NCBI GenBank assembly: GCA_022497155.1 | Contig: MU385748.1 | Coordinates: 1 to 64,000 of the forward strand | Reading direction: 5' to 3' | DNA from: Whalleya microplaca | Taxonomy: Eukaryota > Ascomycota > Sordariomycetes > Xylariales > Xylariaceae | Length of the DNA stretch: 64,000 nucleotides | The notes under the pieces: model-generated | What the model saw: the letters and a program-made list of their open reading frames with translations, nothing else | Told to the model about the DNA's origin: nothing | The model's database searches: none | Shown here: positions 60,679 through 64,000 of the stretch, piece after piece | How the letters are laid out: every line of letters starts with the position of its first letter | Position numbering within the stretch: the first letter of the stretch is position 1 | Made by a program: the position numbers and the translations under genes

Positions 60679-63600
60679 AGCTTTCATGAGGTGGATATCG
60701 CCCATATACCGACAGAGCCTCTTCGACTACAGCATACGATCAGCAGTTATGATATCTCCTGTATACTATTATACTGGTCTCCTTTTGTACTTGGCTTGCA
60801 CGATTGGCGTTCCTGTGTAAGTAATTGTATCGATGCAGTGGTGGCTAGATTAAGGCATGGGCGACAAGATGACCAGGATGTGACGAACAAGAGTGAAGCA
60901 AAAATAACTGGAATCGAACGACCTTATCGGGGTCCCACTGGAATATAAGGTCATTGAAAATGACTCGCATTGCTCTCCATTTATAGTAGTTTATGAGTGC
61001 TTGTTATATAATTCCTTGAGGCCTTGTCCTTGCCAGTACTCCACATGATCAAGACTCCTAACAGAAGGCCCAGAGTCAAGCCGATCGGTCGATTCCGTGT
61101 ACTAAATCAAATGTTAGAGCTCCGGGATGTGCGGAATCAATTCCATCTCACGCAATTTGCTCCGCCTCACATTAGGTATCCGGATCGCCTCCCGAGAACA
61201 AATCATGTAAAGCGGTTCCTCAACGGCTCCGCATCCCGGCAAATTGCCGTCCACCTCCGCCCCTCTGCTCAGCCTCAAGACGCGTATAATGTAAACCTTT
61301 CCGTCACGCTCGCCATGTCCTTATTATCATTCCATGTTAAATTTCTGCAGCAAGTTGTCGCCTACTTTTGCGTCAATGTTTACTTAGCACCCAGCTTATA
61401 CATGGACTCCCTCAGACTCTTTGGAATGAATACGAGGTTTGAGGAATTGTAGTAACTATTTGTGGCAGAATGATGAAACCCGCCAATACGTCATGGATGC
61501 GATATGATACATAATTTAAGGGTCAACTTAAACTTGTGGTTCCATGTTGGAAGGGTAGTTGGTTTGCGGCTATGTAATCTCATCCTAATATAACATAATT
61601 CAGTCAGATCCTTTCAGAATGCCTCAATATGAATTTTTCTGCGGAACTGGCCGCCGGCTCTCTGGTTGAGGACTCCGCCCCATCCCGTAAGTTTGTTCCG
61701 GCAAATGGCTGTGTCTTTAGACGAGACTAGTAGGGCAGTTCATAGGATAATGACCGCAAGTTCTTGGTGTACGCCAGAATCAATTTTGAGAAAGGAAGGA
61801 TGAACGGAACCATGGATTCAACTTAAATAACATTTCCTTAGCCATATCCTGTCGAAAAGGGAAATCTTCTTGCGATGGAAGAGAATAATAGACGAACGAG
61901 GGTGGTGGTCTTGGATGTATGGAGCTGCTCTAAATTACCAAGAGTTCTTAATTTGGTTGAAGGCTAAAGATAATTGTAGAGCATGAGGATTTGAAGCAGT
62001 TGTTGTGATAGTATTTATAGTTATAGTGACTATGTTGCGGATAAGGCGTAGTTGATGTTGCCATGTAATCCTTCAAGTCACATTACGACATCGCTAAAAC
62101 AACAAAACATAAGGATAAAAGGGTTTATAAAGGGTCCCTGGAGGCTCCAGGCTTTAACAGAATCCGGCTCTTTCCTCCATTGGTTTTTCTACTAGTAATC
62201 TACATCTACTATTTCTATCACGGCGAATACCTACAGTCGACCGCTGACAAACTAAATCTGGCAACTAGGATAAATATACCGAAGTTCTACATCACAACCC
62301 CAAACGAAGGTATCAGTTCTACATGTATACGCTTGACCAATGGGAGCTTACACTCTAAAGCTATTATAGTAGTCAGGCACTGAGCGTGCAAAAATTAGTT
62401 ATCCAGCTTATGAAAGATCACTGAACTATTCCATTTGCTATTTATTATTAGTTATCACTCTGAAACTACCGGGTTGACATGAAAGGTTGGACTTCTATAA
62501 AACACTAGGCTACATGATGTAAAATATCTGTGTAGAAAGATATACATGTTTGTCACGATAACAGGGGTATTAGTTATAGTGCCTTAAAAGGGATCTTCTA
62601 AGCTACTAGAAGATACTTTAGATCTTAGACCTTTACACAATTCTAATTGAGTCAACTAAAGTGATCACGGCAGCACCTAAATGATCATTGCACACATTGT
62701 AACTGTGATAATATTCAATTAAGAAACTATACTGTAAAAGCGCAACCCCTTGCATTATACTACAGGCAGTAAACGTGAAGTTAGTGGATCGTAGCTGTTA
62801 TAGCTATATTCGCGGTTATATTAACCGTTCCCATAAGCTTTAGCTTCTCAATGCTACTTGCCTATGCATCAGGCGTAGATATATATCTACTGCATACGCG
62901 CACTAACTTGTAGACGTCATGAAGACTCTGCAACTACCAGTCAAACCAACAACTTTTCTGAGTGTTAGGGGTCACTAAGGGTATAGGAGTACCTATACTT
63001 CGAAGACTGATCTTTCAGAATGTGTTCATGTTACGCAGCTGTCTTTTTAACCGGTAGGATACTAGAACCGTACACCCTCTCTGCCGTACCTCTTCTAGGG
63101 GATACAACTATTTCAAGTTGAGTCATACAATAGCATTCATCGCGTAGGTTGCCAGAATACTACTCTATATAAAATAGAATACTGCCACTCTGGTAGTTTC
63201 GCTCAGGTTCTATAATTGACTTGCTTGATAATAACCTAGTGTGGACGTCTAAGGGTGACTGATTTGATACTATCAATCGGAACAAAGTGTGCTAGTTTAT
63301 CTATGCTATCAACTAAGACCTCAACATAGCAGCAACAACACCAACGTACCGTAAAGTGTTCAGAAAGAAGAGCAGCTTGAAAACGTCAATGTACTCGAAG
63401 CAGAGAGATGGTTAAGAGAGTATATAATATTTATCATAATTGAGTCACCAATACATACCAGAAGATTAAGAGACCTATATCGGAAGAGACCTTCTACAGC
63501 ATAGGTTGTGTATAACTTAGCTTGAAAACGAGTATAAATGAACTGTATTCTGTTCATAAACCTTTGACAATTATATTTTTCTAAACTTGCTGCCTAAATG

Positions 63601-64000
63601 TCTAGGTCGTTCGGACAGGCGGGACGTTAGGAATGCCGAAATGGGGTGGCGGAAAGGGGAACATGTACTCGCAGTAGTTGGAGATGGAGAGGGTAGATGG
63701 GCGTGGCTGAGTTCTACCTCCTTAAACTTATACGTGCTAGGTGTTGCTAACTAGGTTAGGTACTTATACATGTTTCATGTAGAGAGGTACGGCAGATAGG
63801 GGCAATGCACTTGAGGGAACGGAAATGTCATGTTATGCGTAAAGCCGGGGGGGAAACAATGCCGTCGTTTTCATTACTATTTCCAAGTCTATATAGTCGA
63901 GGTCAAGCACAAATAACATCTCAACAACGGCGCGGTGTGCTGAGTTCTAGGTACATAGTGTGGTGAGTTATACGCGTACATATAATTACATAAATGCGCT
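60679..64000. other. About 3.3 kb to the window edge, no convincing gene
   Basis: A 142-codon open stretch at 61024-61452 starts from TTG rather than ATG and shows no family motif. A possible 20-codon exon at 61629-61686, followed by GTAAGT, could not be extended convincingly. The rest is AT-leaning intergenic sequence. Confidence 0.4.

Noticed and set aside
61629..61870. Possible mini-gene: ATG exon ending before GTAAGT, then an open stretch to a stop
   Set aside because: Would give about 42 aa with no recognisable family. The acceptor choice is arbitrary.
1..64000. CRISPR arrays, rRNA, tRNA, riboswitches
   Set aside because: I found none. Tandem units seen are microsatellites or MITE-internal repeats, and the DNA is eukaryotic nuclear in character.

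Overview
The window reads as nuclear DNA of a filamentous ascomycete (Pezizomycotina). The reasons are short GT-AG introns of about 45-130 bp in almost every gene, an extremely AT- and TpA-rich block at 1-8.7 kb that looks like repeat-induced point mutation (RIP), CFEM and SAT4/PTH11-type membrane proteins, and fungal-only families such as DUF1765. Gene models were spliced by hand. The joins are in phase except one in the first SAT4 gene.

Layout. 1-1158: CAG repeats, then AT-rich relic DNA. 1159-8659: a RIP-destroyed Ty3/gypsy LTR retrotransposon on the minus strand, with two LTRs of about 208 bp, a polypurine tract, and protease, reverse transcriptase and integrase remnants. It appears to sit inside or against a decayed pogo/Fot1-type DNA transposon that ends at 10627. 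10854-13108: a second pogo/Fot1 copy with 48-bp terminal inverted repeats and TA target duplications, less mutated. 13.1-24.4 kb: gene-poor. It holds a 47-T tract, a small ORF, a CFEM-SAT4 receptor-like gene (17089-15252, minus), a 437-bp hAT-type MITE with an 8-bp target duplication, and a single-pass Cys-rich membrane protein gene (23273-22104, minus). 24.4-26.1 kb: RPF2 (60S ribosome assembly) and a small conserved protein. 26.1-32.6 kb: about 6.5 kb without a convincing gene, including an 83-G run beside a 10-N gap. 32.7-36.4 kb: a 1225-aa DUF1765 protein. 37.7-48.4 kb: a dense accessory group of a DHA1-type MFS exporter, a Dal5-like MFS permease, two 2-oxoglutarate/Fe(II) oxygenases and a membrane-anchored type-B carboxylesterase. 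49.4-49.7 kb: the small secretory-pathway gene KSH1, whose first exon is the ATG alone. 52.0-54.0 kb: a five-exon cytochrome P450. 55.8-56.2 kb: a 331-bp Tc1/mariner-type MITE. 57.5-59.0 kb: a second SAT4-type membrane protein. 60.2-60.7 kb: a small multi-pass membrane protein. 60.7-64 kb: nothing convincing.

How the genes fit together. RPF2 and KSH1 are conserved housekeeping genes. The 37.7-48.4 kb block combines an uptake-type permease, a drug-exporter-type transporter, two oxygenases and an esterase, with a P450 further along. That is the content of a small catabolic, detoxification or secondary-metabolite tailoring cluster. No polyketide synthase, peptide synthetase, terpene cyclase or cluster transcription factor is visible, so the substrate is unknown. 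The transposon-rich left arm and the MITEs mark a dynamic accessory region.
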